A DNA stretch of 64,000 nt from G965222535 sp965222535 (GTDB lineage: Bacteria > Pseudomonadota > Gammaproteobacteria > HK1). The stretch spans positions 310,001 to 374,000 of the forward strand of contig OZ244957.1 in NCBI GenBank assembly GCA_965222535.1, given 5' to 3'. Under the pieces are notes generated by a model that saw only the letters and a program-made list of their open reading frames with translations, did no database searches and was not told where the DNA came from. Positions 53,198-62,778 of this stretch are shown piece by piece (position 1 is the first letter of the stretch; each line of letters begins with the position of its first letter). A program made the translations under genes and the position numbers.

Positions 53198-55045
53198 ATG
53201 AAAACTCGCCCCCCACGCAAAAAGAAACGGCCCCAACACGCGCCGCACGCAGCGACCGCAGCGACCGCAGCGTCGGCCCGCCTGAGTAACGCCGGCAGCG
53301 CCTCCCAGCCGTGGCGCCAACGCCTAGAGGGATGGGTTTTCCCACCGTTGGATCGGCGCGATACTCGCGCCGCGCCGGATGCGAGGCCCCATTGGCGCTA
53401 CTTGTGGCCACTACTCGGAGTCGCGTTGGCGCTGCGCCTCGCGCTCGCCGTTGGCGGCGATTTTGTGCTCCATCCCGATGAGATTATGCAGTACCTAGAG
53501 CCTGCGCATCAAGCCGTTTTTGGTAATGGAGTGCTTTATTGGGAGTATGTGTATGGTGCACGTAACTGGCTGATCCCGGGTGCCGTCGCGGTTTTGCTGT
53601 GGCTGCTTGATACGCTTGGCCTCGCGCAGCCGGCGATTTACGTGAACGCAGTAAAAATCGCGTTTTGCCTACTGTCGCTGCTGATCCCGTGGGGTATGTA
53701 CCGCTGCTCGCAGCATCTTTTCGGTGAACGCAGCGCGCGTCTGGCGTTGTTGGCCGGCTGCTTCTGGTATGAATTGATCGGCTTTGCGCATAAGCCGATG
53801 CAAGAATTCGTCGCCACCGCGGTGTTCATACTGGCGTTAGCGCTGGCAAGCAACCCGGCGCACCGCCAAGGATCAACGCTATCGGCGGCGATTATCGGCT
53901 TTTTATGCGTTCTAGTCGGCATCTTGCGTATGCAATACGCGCCGCTCGCATTGGTGTTGCTGATGGTGCTGGCGCTGCTGCAAAAACCGCGCATCCTGCT
54001 CGCGATGCTGGCCGGCGCTGGGCTATCGGTAGTGCTGGTGATGAGCATTGAATGGGCCACTTGGGGCGGCGTGCTGCATTCGTATTTGCTCAATATGCTG
54101 GTCAATCTGGAGCTAGATACGCTGCGCCGCGGCGAATCAACGGCGCTCGAACTGCTGCTGCGATTAACCATCGCCAGCCTAGGAGGGGTGTTGCTGGCAG
54201 GGTTTGCGATCGCCCTTAGCCCACGCCGTACGCTATTGCTGGCATTGCTGATCGCGCTGTTGCTGCTGCTGCATAGCCAATTCTCGCACCGCGAATACCG
54301 TTTCATCTACCTTTGCATACCGCTGTGGCTGATGCTCGCAACCCATGCTTTAGTCGCCTTGGACAACGTGATGCGGGCGACCCGTGCAGCACTGATCCGC
54401 AAAGCGCTTGCGGTGCTGGCGCTGACGCTCGGGGTGGCGGCGCTACTCAATCAGCTCCCCTTCCAGCAATGGGTACACAAAGCCTATTCCAAAGAAAGCG
54501 GCATCGTGAATTATCTGCTGCACCAGGATCCGCTATTCGATACTTTTGCCTATCTCGCCGAACAAGACGATGTCGCTGCAGTATTGATACTGCAAGCCCC
54601 GTATTTTAATACCCCTGGGTATTATTACCTGCACCGCGATATCCCGTTTTACGATTATCACCAGTTGCAGCGCATATCCCGCGACAGTAAAAGCAGCCAG
54701 CAGAACACGCCGATCGACGAAGCGCTCCTGACGCAATACGTCAGCCACATTGTCGCCCGGCGCGAAGTGCTAACGACGATGCAGTTCCAACGCTATGAAG
54801 CGATCGCTGAATTTAACGCTTGGCGCGTCATGCGCCGCAAAGATAACCGCGCCGCCGTTGCGGCGTTGACGCAACACGTCATACATCCCGATTACAACAC
54901 CGGTTTTGCGACTATCGTACAGCGCGTAAAAGCCACCGCGCTGTACAAGTCATTAGCCGAACAGCGCCTGATCAATCCCGCCGTTGGCAGTCAGTTGCGC
55001 TTGCCGCTGGTTGGCGCAGCAACCCCAGCCGAGGGTGCCGAGTAG
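53198..55045 (+). CDS. GT22-like membrane mannosyltransferase
   Basis: This 615-residue polytopic protein has a basic N-terminal cytoplasmic stretch (1-70) and about ten helices between 70 and 420. The luminal/periplasmic loop-1 motif is FVLHPDEIMQYLEPAHQ, and a second signature, HSQFSHREYRFIYLCIPLWL, matches the HKExRF motif of Dol-P-mannose-dependent GT22 enzymes (ALG9/PIG-B type). A soluble C-terminal domain of about 190 residues follows. Bacterial members are uncommon and their acceptors are unknown; a lipid-linked sugar donor is expected. It stands between a repeat gap and the convergent parC. Confidence 0.75.
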   Translation: MKTRPPRKKKRPQHAPHAATAATAASARLSNAGSASQPWRQRLEGWVFPPLDRRDTRAAPDARPHWRYLWPLLGVALALRLALAVGGDFVLHPDEIMQYLEPAHQAVFGNGVLYWEYVYGARNWLIPGAVAVLLWLLDTLGLAQPAIYVNAVKIAFCLLSLLIPWGMYRCSQHLFGERSARLALLAGCFWYELIGFAHKPMQEFVATAVFILALALASNPAHRQGSTLSAAIIGFLCVLVGILRMQYAPLALVLLMVLALLQKPRILLAMLAGAGLSVVLVMSIEWATWGGVLHSYLLNMLVNLELDTLRRGESTALELLLRLTIASLGGVLLAGFAIALSPRRTLLLALLIALLLLLHSQFSHREYRFIYLCIPLWLMLATHALVALDNVMRATRAALIRKALAVLALTLGVAALLNQLPFQQWVHKAYSKESGIVNYLLHQDPLFDTFAYLAEQDDVAAVLILQAPYFNTPGYYYLHRDIPFYDYHQLQRISRDSKSSQQNTPIDEALLTQYVSHIVARREVLTTMQFQRYEAIAEFNAWRVMRRKDNRAAVAALTQHVIHPDYNTGFATIVQRVKATALYKSLAEQRLINPAVGSQLRLPLVGAATPAEGAE

Positions 55046-55191
55046 GGGCAACGCACTCACCCGTAGGATAATGCGCATGATATATCTGCTGCTGATGCTC
55101 ATCAATAGGGTGTAGCGGGATCCCGCCCTCCGCGCTCCGATGCCGCTGGATCTGGATCAGGCGACACGGCTGTCCGATACAACCGGAAAGC

Positions 55192-57462
55192 CTATGGACA
55201 CACTTCAAGTCGGTTGACGCGCTGCAATCCACGAGGCAACAAACGTCCGCGCGTACCGCGCCCACACGCATACAGCGCCACATCTTTGGCTGGCAGCGTC
55301 AGGTGGCGCGCGCCGGCATGTACGATAAGGCCAGCGTTTGGCGGCACTACGGCGATCAAAGCCACGCTTGGGGTGCCGCCGGCGGCACTGCTTTTGCCTC
55401 GCACCGCCGGCGGTGCGAGCTTGATTAACTGCTGCCCTTTGCCGCGTTCCAGTTGCAGTAACTCGGCTACCGCGATGATATTCAGATAACCGGCGCTGCT
55501 GACCAGCGCCAAACGATCGTTGGCGCTATCCCAGATACGCTGCGGCGGCAGTGGCAAGTGACCGGCAGCGACTTTCAACACTGCTTTTCCGCTGCGGTTT
55601 TTTGACCATAGCGCACGCGTCTGGGTCATAAAGCCATAGCCGCTATCGCTCACCAACGCCCACCACGCATCGCCGCTGGCAGTGATGAGAGCAACGAAAC
55701 TGACCCCATCTTGAGTTTTCACATAACCCGCCAGCGGCTCGCCCTGACCACGCGCCGAAGGCAGGCTGTCGGGCGTGATGGTATAGGCTCTGCCGCTTGC
55801 ATCGAGGAACACCACCGGCTGCTGGGTATAGCCGCGCGCCATGGCGGCAAAGCGATCGCCGGCTTTGTATTGCAGGCTTTTGGGATCGATGTCATGCCCT
55901 TTGGCGGCGCGCACCCAGCCGTGCTTCGACAATACGATAGTGATCGCTTCCAGCGGGGTAAGCTCGGTCATGGTCAGTGCCGCCGCGCTGCTGCGCTCGA
56001 CGATCGGCGAACGGCGATCGTCGCCGTAGGCCTCGGCATCGGCGAGCAACTCCTTGCGCACCAGATTACGCAGACGCCGCTCACTGCCAAGTATGCGCTC
56101 CAACTGCTGGCGCTCTTTGCCGAACGCCCGCTGCTCGCGCAGGATGCGCATTTCTTCGATCTTCGCCAGACGCCGCAGCCGTAAGTTTAAAATCGTATCC
56201 GCCTGCGTCTCGGATAAGCCAAAGCGCTGCATCAGCGGCGGCTTTGCTTCATCTTCGTTGCGAATGATCGCAATTACCGCATCAAGGTTCAGATACACGA
56301 TGCGCAGGCCGTCGAGGGCATGCAGTTGGTGTTGCACGTGTTGCAAGCGGTCATTCAGACGCCGCCGCACGGTAGCGAAGCGAAACGCCAACCATTCGCT
56401 CAGCAGTTGCTTGAGGTTGCGCTGACCGGGGCGGTTATCGGTACCGATAACATTAATATTGACACGGTAGTTGTGCTCTAAATCGGTGATCGCAAACAGG
56501 TGTCGCATCAGACGCTCCACATCCACGCACTCGGAGCGCAGCACGATCAGCAACCGCGTTGGCATCTGGTGATCCGACTCGTCGCGCAAATCCTCGATCA
56601 GCGGTAGCTTTTTGGCCTGCATCTGCTGTGCAATCTGCGCCAACACACGCGATCCAGATACCTGGTAAGGCAACGCGGTGATGATGATCGTGTTACCCTC
56701 TTGCCGGTAACAGCAGCGCAGGCGTACGCTGCCACGCCCGCTGCGATAGAGCTCACGCAATTCCTCACACGGGGTAATGATCTCGGCATCAGTGGGAAAA
56801 TCCGGCGCCGGCAGATGGTGATGCAAAGCATCGCAATCGGCGTCCTCGTGATCCAGCAGATGGACGCAGGCGGCGACCACTTCGCGCAGATTATGCGGCG
56901 GGATATCGGTTGCCATGCCAACCGCGATACCGGTGGTGCCATTGAGCAGCAGATGCGGCAAGCGCGCCGGAAAGGTCACCGGCTCATCCATTGTGCCGTC
57001 AAAATTAGCCGCCCAATCGACCGTGCCCTGGTCCAGTTCATCCAGCAACACGCGGGTGAAGGGCGTCAGGCGCCCCTCGGTGTAGCGCATCGCGGCAAAC
57101 GACTTCGGATCATCGGTTGAACCCCAGTTACCCTGACCGTCGATCAACGGGTAACGGAAAGAGAACGACTGCGCCATCAACACCATCGCCTCATAGCAGG
57201 CGTTCTCGCCGTGGGGATGGAACTTGCCCAATACGTCACCGATGGTACGCGCTGATTTCTTGAATTTTGCGCCCCCGTGCAAGCCCAGCTCAGACATCGC
57301 GTAAATGATCCGCCGTTGCACCGGCTTCAACCCATCCTCGATGCGCGGCAGCGCACGGTCAAGGATGACGTACATCGAATAATCGAGGTAAGCTTTCTCA
57401 GTGAAATCACTGAGCCCAATAACTTCAGTGTTATCGCTGTCAACCGCTGGAGGTGAATTCAT
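55192..57462 (-). CDS. parC: DNA topoisomerase IV subunit A
   Basis: This 756-residue type IIA topoisomerase subunit decatenates daughter chromosomes. Landmarks are ALPRIEDGLKPVQRRIIYAM, the DVLGKFHPHG helix-turn region, the catalytic Tyr in AAMRYTEGRL, TTGIAVGMATDIPPHNLREV, DLRDESDHQMPTRLLIV and EAYGDDRRSP. The C-terminal half has beta-pinwheel repeats (AARGYTQQPVVFLD-type blades) with fewer blades than GyrA, favouring ParC. In the quinolone-determining region the E. coli sequence HPHGDSACYE reads HPHGENACYE, so the S80 position is Asn (residue 87 here). parE is not in the window. Confidence 0.95.
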   Translation of the reverse strand: MNSPPAVDSDNTEVIGLSDFTEKAYLDYSMYVILDRALPRIEDGLKPVQRRIIYAMSELGLHGGAKFKKSARTIGDVLGKFHPHGENACYEAMVLMAQSFSFRYPLIDGQGNWGSTDDPKSFAAMRYTEGRLTPFTRVLLDELDQGTVDWAANFDGTMDEPVTFPARLPHLLLNGTTGIAVGMATDIPPHNLREVVAACVHLLDHEDADCDALHHHLPAPDFPTDAEIITPCEELRELYRSGRGSVRLRCCYRQEGNTIIITALPYQVSGSRVLAQIAQQMQAKKLPLIEDLRDESDHQMPTRLLIVLRSECVDVERLMRHLFAITDLEHNYRVNINVIGTDNRPGQRNLKQLLSEWLAFRFATVRRRLNDRLQHVQHQLHALDGLRIVYLNLDAVIAIIRNEDEAKPPLMQRFGLSETQADTILNLRLRRLAKIEEMRILREQRAFGKERQQLERILGSERRLRNLVRKELLADAEAYGDDRRSPIVERSSAAALTMTELTPLEAITIVLSKHGWVRAAKGHDIDPKSLQYKAGDRFAAMARGYTQQPVVFLDASGRAYTITPDSLPSARGQGEPLAGYVKTQDGVSFVALITASGDAWWALVSDSGYGFMTQTRALWSKNRSGKAVLKVAAGHLPLPPQRIWDSANDRLALVSSAGYLNIIAVAELLQLERGKGQQLIKLAPPAVRGKSSAAGGTPSVALIAVVPPNAGLIVHAGARHLTLPAKDVALYACGRGTRGRLLPRGLQRVNRLEVCP

Positions 57463-57726
57463 CAGGCAACGGATCCGTGGGGAGATGGGTTACGCCTAGT
57501 TACGCTCAGGAGACAGCGCAGCGGCTCATGTGGATGCAGGAGGCGCGAGGCAGAAAGTGGAAAGTGGCACCCTGTAAAACGCTGCGACCCGGAAAACGCG
57601 ACGATAGCTGGCGCTCGGCAAGTGTCACCAATGGGCACCGCCCAGATGATCATCGCTGAACTGCGCCGTACACCGCCTAGCACTCTTTGATGGTCCTTGA
57701 AAACACCCTCGAAAAGGGCTTTCGGG

Positions 57727-59358
57727 TCACATGTTGGGGTAGTTCGGCCCGCCGGCCTCGGGGGTTACCCAGTTGATGTTCTGCGTCGGGTCTTTGATGT
57801 CACAGGTTTTGCAGTGCACGCAATTTTGCGCATTGATGTGCAACCGCGGCACTCCATCATGGGCCACTATTTCGTACACACCAGCAGGGCAATAGTGCTG
57901 CTCAGGGGCACCGTAGCGCGCCAGATTAACGTTGATGGGGACGTCCTTATTTTTCAGTTGCAGGTGCACTGGTTGGTCTTCGTCGTGCGCGATGTTGGCG
58001 AGATAAACCGATGAATTGCGATCAAAGCTGACTTCTCCATCGGCTTTGGGGTAGGTGATGGGGGGGCGCTTTGACAACGCTTTGAGGGATTGATGATCGG
58101 CGTGATGGCGCAGCGTCCACGGCGCTCGACCGCGCAGCACATAGGTATCAACAGCAGAGTACAGCATTCCGCCCCATAGCCCCCAACGAAATGCCGGTCG
58201 GATATTGCGCACGCGATGCAGTTCTTCCCATAACCAGGTCTGTTGCAAACGCCCGCGGTAATCGTCCAGCTCGGCACCCGGTGCGACACCGGCGGCGGTC
58301 AACGCGGCAAACAGCGCCTCCGCCGCTACCATGCCGGATTTCATCGCCGTATGGGTACCCTTGATCTTGGGTACATTGAGAAAACCGGCGGTATCACCGA
58401 CCAACAGGCCGCCTGGAAAGCTGAGCTTGGGCAACGATTGCAGCCCACCCTCGCTAATCGCCCGCGCACCATAGGCTAGGCGTCGCCCGCCGACGAAGGT
58501 CGGGCGAATTTTGGGGTGCGTCTTAAAACGCTGAAACTCATTGAACGGACTGAGGCTTGGGTTTGTGTAATCGAGGCCAACAACAAACCCGACCGCCACC
58601 TGGTTGTCTTCGAGGTGGTAGAGGAAAGAGCCGCCATAAGTTGCCCGATCGAGCGGCCACCCGAGGCTGTGGATGACGCTGCCGGGCTGGTGTTGGGGTG
58701 CCTCGATTTCCCATAATTCCTTGATCCCAAGGCCATACGTCTGAGGGTTGGCGTCAGCACGCAGTTGATAACGCTGGAACAGGGTTTTGGTCAGATGACC
58801 GTGACACCCTTCAGCAAATATTGTCTGCCGGGCGCGCAGCTCAATACCCGCTTGGTAGGTGGATTTGGCGTTACCGTCGCGATCGACGCCCATATCCTTG
58901 GTAACCACTCCGCACACCGCACCGTCAGCGTCATACAGCACTTCGGCGGCAGGAAAGCCGGGGAATATCGCAACATCCATGGCTTCCGCCTGCTCGGCCA
59001 GCCAGCGGCACAGATTGCCAAGGCTGATGATGTAATTGCCGTGGTTTTGCATCTGCGGCGGGGTCGGCAAACGGTAGCCGCCGCCGGCGGTCAGAAACAG
59101 CAGTTGATCGGAGCTCACCGGAGTGTGCAACGGCGCTCCGCGCTCTTTAAAATCAGGAAATAGTTCGGACAGTGAACAGGGGTCCAACACCGCCCCAGAG
59201 AGGATATGCGCGCCCACCTCAGCACCCTTTTCGAGGACGCATACTGAAAGCTCTTGAGCGTGCTGCTCACACAACTGGCGCAAGCGAATCGCGGTCGCAA
59301 GGCCCGCTGGACCAGCGCCGACAATCACCACATCAAACTCCATTGATTCGCGTTCCAT
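57727..59358 (-). CDS. Electron-transfer-flavoprotein:ubiquinone oxidoreductase
   Basis: This 543-residue enzyme passes electrons from ETF (fatty-acid, amine and amino-acid dehydrogenases) to ubiquinone. Features are the FAD-binding VVIVGAGPAGLATAIRL near the start, EKGAEVGAHILSGAVLDP, the GTHTAMKSGMVAAEALF region, and a C-terminal 4Fe-4S ferredoxin-like end (NAQNCVHCKTCDIKDPTQNI, then WVTPEAGGPNYPNM). The start ATG at 59358 has GGAGG five bases in front. Electron donors such as dimethylglycine-type dehydrogenases would fit the methylated-amine genes elsewhere in the window, but no etfAB pair is present here. Confidence 0.95.
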   Translation of the reverse strand: MERESMEFDVVIVGAGPAGLATAIRLRQLCEQHAQELSVCVLEKGAEVGAHILSGAVLDPCSLSELFPDFKERGAPLHTPVSSDQLLFLTAGGGYRLPTPPQMQNHGNYIISLGNLCRWLAEQAEAMDVAIFPGFPAAEVLYDADGAVCGVVTKDMGVDRDGNAKSTYQAGIELRARQTIFAEGCHGHLTKTLFQRYQLRADANPQTYGLGIKELWEIEAPQHQPGSVIHSLGWPLDRATYGGSFLYHLEDNQVAVGFVVGLDYTNPSLSPFNEFQRFKTHPKIRPTFVGGRRLAYGARAISEGGLQSLPKLSFPGGLLVGDTAGFLNVPKIKGTHTAMKSGMVAAEALFAALTAAGVAPGAELDDYRGRLQQTWLWEELHRVRNIRPAFRWGLWGGMLYSAVDTYVLRGRAPWTLRHHADHQSLKALSKRPPITYPKADGEVSFDRNSSVYLANIAHDEDQPVHLQLKNKDVPINVNLARYGAPEQHYCPAGVYEIVAHDGVPRLHINAQNCVHCKTCDIKDPTQNINWVTPEAGGPNYPNM

Positions 59359-59413
59359 CACTGCCTCCGTGAGGTTAAAAGATGCCGCTGCGGGTTTCCG
59401 AGGTGCTCTTTAA

Positions 59414-59565
59414 AGGGAACCTCGGAAACCTTGAATAGGATGGAGGTTGGGGGAAAGAGGTGCTATGAGAAATGTCGTATGCCATTGATTAATATGCCAT
59501 TCTCTCAATATAACAGCATAAGATGGTGCCTCGAAAAGCTCGCGAAACCAGTTTTTCGAGGCACC
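59414..59565. repeat. Core-family repeat followed by 40-bp hairpin
   Basis: Core: GGGAACCTCGGAAACCTTGA, GGTTGGGGGAAAGAGG, ATTGATTAATATGCCATTC and TCAATATAACAGC. Hairpin (59525-59565): GGTGCCTCGAAAAGC against GTTTTTCGAGGCACC. The remainder of 59362-59727 shows no gene. Confidence 0.75.
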
Positions 59566-59727
59566 CTGCCGTTGTTTGCATCCCCGTCTGCTGTTTATTA
59601 AAAAAATTTAATCCGGCTGACGGCTCGGCTTCCCATTTGATTGCGCACCGCCGGCCACAAAACCGCCCAAGCCATTGGCATATCAATCTAGGTTCAACGC
59701 GCCCAAGAGGTACGCTTACCCCCCGCC

Positions 59728-61146
59728 TCACAGCCAGTCTAAAGGTGGCGTCTGCAAATGCCAGTCGGTGTGGCTTTGGAACGCATGCGCGATGCGCAGC
59801 AGCGTGGCTTCGTCGCAGGGCTTGGCGTAGAGCATCAGCCCCACGGGTAAACCGGTGCTGGTAAAACCGCACGGCAACGAGACCGCCGACAGGTTGAGGA
59901 TATTACCGACTGAGGTATTGCGCAGGCATTGCAAGTTGCACTGCTGGTATTTTTTCAGATCATCGCCGATATCGGCAAGCGGAACCGGCGGCATCATAAC
60001 CGTTGGACACAGCAGCGCGTCAAAGCTGCTGAATTCCGCCAGCGCACGGCGACGCAGCTTTTCCCACTCACGGACGGTCTTTAAATACTCATGAGCAAGC
60101 ACTCCGCGTCCTTTGACGATGCGCTCGGCGACCACTGGATCGAGTTTATCGAAGTGCTGATCGACCAGCGTCTGGTTCAGGGTATATGCCTCCGCGGCGA
60201 TCACTAGGCCACCTGAATTAAGCCCCATCGCATCGGCGGCGACAGAGAACGCGGTGTTATCAACATCGGCGTCAAGGCCGCGGAATACGCCGCTGCAAGC
60301 GTGCACCAATGCGGCAACTTCCGCATCGGCGGCGTCAAAAAACAAGGTTTCAGGGATCCCTAGGCGCAGGCTTGCGATGCCACGCTGCAGGGCCGGCAGC
60401 ACATCGCCAGATCGGTGGCTTGCAGTACTCTCATCGTTCGCATCGCCGCCAGTGATGATCGAATACACCAGCGCAGCATCTTCAATTGTGCGCGTCAGCG
60501 GGCCAACTGAATCCATGCTCCAGCTAAGGGGATAAACACCGCTGCGGCTTACCTGACCAACCGTTGTTTTAAGAGCACTGATGCCGCAATGCGCCGCTGG
60601 AATGCGCACTGAGCCGCCGGTATCAGTGCCTAAGGCAAATGCCGCCATACCTGCCGCGACGGCGACCGCAGAACCGGAACTCGATCCGCCCGGCAGGTGG
60701 GGCTCGCGCTGCCAAGGGTTATGCGGCGTACCCTGCTGGGTGTTGATGCCGGCTCCACCATAGGCGAGTTGCACCGTTTTGGTCTTGCCAATCAAGATCG
60801 CTCCAGCGGCTTTCAGACGCTTCACGACACTCGCATCATCAAGCGCGATATTGAAATTCAGCAGATCAGTGCCGGCGGTGGTCGGGGTATCGGCGACGTC
60901 GAAGAGATCTTTGACGGCATAAGGGATGCCGTGTAACGGACCGCGATCGATGCCACTGTCGAGCTCTTCTTCAGCAGCCTGCGCCTCAGCGCGAGCGCGT
61001 TCCTCAGTTAAACACTGAAACGCCCCCAAATGCGGGTCATAGCGGCGAATACGCGCCAAGTATTGTTCAGTTAGTGCCGTTGGGGTGATGGTGTAGCTGC
61101 GCAGTGCCTGCCCCAATTGTTTAATCGTGTGGTAACAATCGTCCAT
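59728..61146 (-). CDS. Amidase-signature family enzyme
   Basis: This 472-residue serine hydrolase is of the amidase family, as in GatA and aliphatic/aryl amidases. The Ser-cisSer-Lys triad is visible: the lysine in YAVKDLFDV, the Gly/Ser-rich PGGSSSGSAVAVAAG and the nucleophile strand LGTDTGGSVRIPAA. PLHGIPYAVKDLF and SWSMDSVGPLTRTIEDAAL are also typical. No gatB/gatC are nearby, so a catabolic amidase is more likely than the tRNA amidotransferase. The ATG at 61146 has GGAG seven bases ahead; the longer frame to 61218 lacks homology. Confidence 0.9.
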   Translation of the reverse strand: MDDCYHTIKQLGQALRSYTITPTALTEQYLARIRRYDPHLGAFQCLTEERARAEAQAAEEELDSGIDRGPLHGIPYAVKDLFDVADTPTTAGTDLLNFNIALDDASVVKRLKAAGAILIGKTKTVQLAYGGAGINTQQGTPHNPWQREPHLPGGSSSGSAVAVAAGMAAFALGTDTGGSVRIPAAHCGISALKTTVGQVSRSGVYPLSWSMDSVGPLTRTIEDAALVYSIITGGDANDESTASHRSGDVLPALQRGIASLRLGIPETLFFDAADAEVAALVHACSGVFRGLDADVDNTAFSVAADAMGLNSGGLVIAAEAYTLNQTLVDQHFDKLDPVVAERIVKGRGVLAHEYLKTVREWEKLRRRALAEFSSFDALLCPTVMMPPVPLADIGDDLKKYQQCNLQCLRNTSVGNILNLSAVSLPCGFTSTGLPVGLMLYAKPCDEATLLRIAHAFQSHTDWHLQTPPLDWL

Positions 61147-61428
61147 GTAAAGCTCCACTACGTCATGTTGTAACAGTGCGGCAGCGCAGCATTGATGCGG
61201 CACGCTGCAAACCTGCATAAGGCTGCTTGGTCAATGGCACCGCCGCAAGTATACGCTACTGCGCACCACAATATCAGACTTGGCGGTTGTGCGTTCAGCA
61301 TGACGCCAGCCATATCCCCTTCTTTACCTGCGAAAACAGTCGGGCTATGGACACCACGGCCAAACTCGCAGCCCTACCCTGCCCTTCTGATGCCTAAGCT
61401 CTGTGCCTGCGCGGCTGGTGTATGGCAT

Positions 61429-61533
61429 GCGTTGCCAACAAAAATGTTGACAGCGGGCATGTTGGCAACTATTATGTTGGCAACGCTCATGTTGGCAACG
61501 CGTGTGTTGGCAACGGAATTGTTTGGTTGGCGA
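61429..61533. repeat. 15-bp tandem repeat upstream of the ATPase pair
   Basis: Five to six 15-bp units run from 61444 to 61533; the best conserved part is ATGTTGGCAAC. A single inverted copy (GCGTTGCCAACA, 61429-61440) lies just upstream and could pair with any unit. It ends 39 bases before the first ATPase start, so it lies in the presumed promoter/leader. The repeat would read MLATx in the + frame, but the real gene start is at 61573. Confidence 0.8.
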
Positions 61534-61572
61534 CAGCAAGTTAAAACCGCAAATACAACTGGAGGAACACAG

Positions 61573-62778
61573 ATGCACACCACGCTGAAAAGCACACCTG
61601 GGAATTGGGTCTCTGGAGAGCAGTTTTACAATCGCACAGACGATTTGGCTGATCTTGAAGAGAAGGTGCAGGATCACTGCCATATCATGCTGACCGCCCA
61701 ACGGCGGATGGGAAAAACCAGCCTCGTGCACGAGCTGCTGCGACGCCTAGAGAATAGCGGTAAGTTTGCCACTTACTTTGTTGACCTTGAAGACTCAACG
61801 ACTCCAGAAGCAGCGATTGCTGAAATCATAAAACAAACGTCGGAGGAATCGCAGCTAACGGGCATTAGAAAGTGGATCGCTAACTCTATCAGCACTAAGG
61901 AAATTTCCTTCTTTCAAACAAAACTGCAACTGGGAAGCAACAGGGGTAATTGGAAAACGCGGGGCGATCGGCTATTTGATGAACTAGCCGCCTGTAACAA
62001 GCCGGTGGTGCTGGCACTGGATGAGCTGCCGATCTTCATCCAACGCTTATGCACAAAAGACAAAAAACTCGCCGATGAATGGTTGTCTTGGTTGCGCAAG
62101 GCAACACAGCAACACCAACATCGGATCAGCATCATCGTTTTGGGCAGCATCAGCTTTGCGCCGATTCTGGAACGGTACTGCCTCAGTGCGACCGTCAACC
62201 ACCTGACGCTCTATGAACTGAAGCCTTGGGACGAAACAACCGCAACAGGTTGCCTTGAGGCGTTGGCAAAGCAATATAACCTCACCCTCCCAGAACCAAT
62301 CTGCCGCGCAATGTGCCAGCGTTTGCGCTGTTGTATCCCCCATCATGTACAGCTCTTTTTCGATGGACTACGACGCGTCCTGCGTACCAATAAGTGCTCT
62401 GAAGCCACCTTGGAAGACGTGAACAGCGCGTACGATGAGCTTCTAAGTGTCCGTGGGCAAGCCAATATGGAGCACTACAGGAGTCGATTGAAAGACGCGC
62501 TTGAAGGCAAGCGCGATCAATTTTCCTGTGCCTTGCTGTCGCAGGCAGCGGCCGAGGGGGCGCTAAACGATGACATGATTGAACGGCAACGACAACAATT
62601 GAAACTCGATCACGAACAGGCAGAATCGGTAATGGACCTGCTTGAGCATGACGGCTACTTGGAGCGCCACGATAGCGGTTGGCGCTTTGTATCGCGGCTG
62701 CTTGAAGATTGGTGGCGTAAAAATGGCCCTGCTATCCCCCGCCTGAAAGGCAGCCATCTAGGAGCCCGGCCCCGATGA
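61573..62778 (+). CDS. P-loop ATPase (AAA/STAND-like), first of a pair
   Basis: This 401-residue protein has a Walker A-like TAQRRMGKTSLVHELL near residue 42, where the usual first Gly is Ala, and Walker B VVLALDELPIF near 145. Other family-like segments are ISIIVLGSISFAPILE (sensor-1 region) and a helical C-terminus (about 275-395) ending in a winged-helix-like LLEHDGYLERHDSGWRFVSRLLEDWW. This matches archaeal-type/STAND ATPases found in bacterial accessory loci. GGAGG at 61561-61565 precedes the ATG, so the upstream in-frame stretch is not coding. It overlaps the next ATPase gene by ATGA, so the two are coupled. Confidence 0.75.
   Translation: MHTTLKSTPGNWVSGEQFYNRTDDLADLEEKVQDHCHIMLTAQRRMGKTSLVHELLRRLENSGKFATYFVDLEDSTTPEAAIAEIIKQTSEESQLTGIRKWIANSISTKEISFFQTKLQLGSNRGNWKTRGDRLFDELAACNKPVVLALDELPIFIQRLCTKDKKLADEWLSWLRKATQQHQHRISIIVLGSISFAPILERYCLSATVNHLTLYELKPWDETTATGCLEALAKQYNLTLPEPICRAMCQRLRCCIPHHVQLFFDGLRRVLRTNKCSEATLEDVNSAYDELLSVRGQANMEHYRSRLKDALEGKRDQFSCALLSQAAAEGALNDDMIERQRQQLKLDHEQAESVMDLLEHDGYLERHDSGWRFVSRLLEDWWRKNGPAIPRLKGSHLGARPR

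Noticed and set aside
61192..61572. N-terminal extension of the first ATPase from 61192
   Set aside because: The extension consists of unconserved sequence and the 15-bp tandem repeat; the ATG at 61573 has a clear GGAGG and begins the homologous part.
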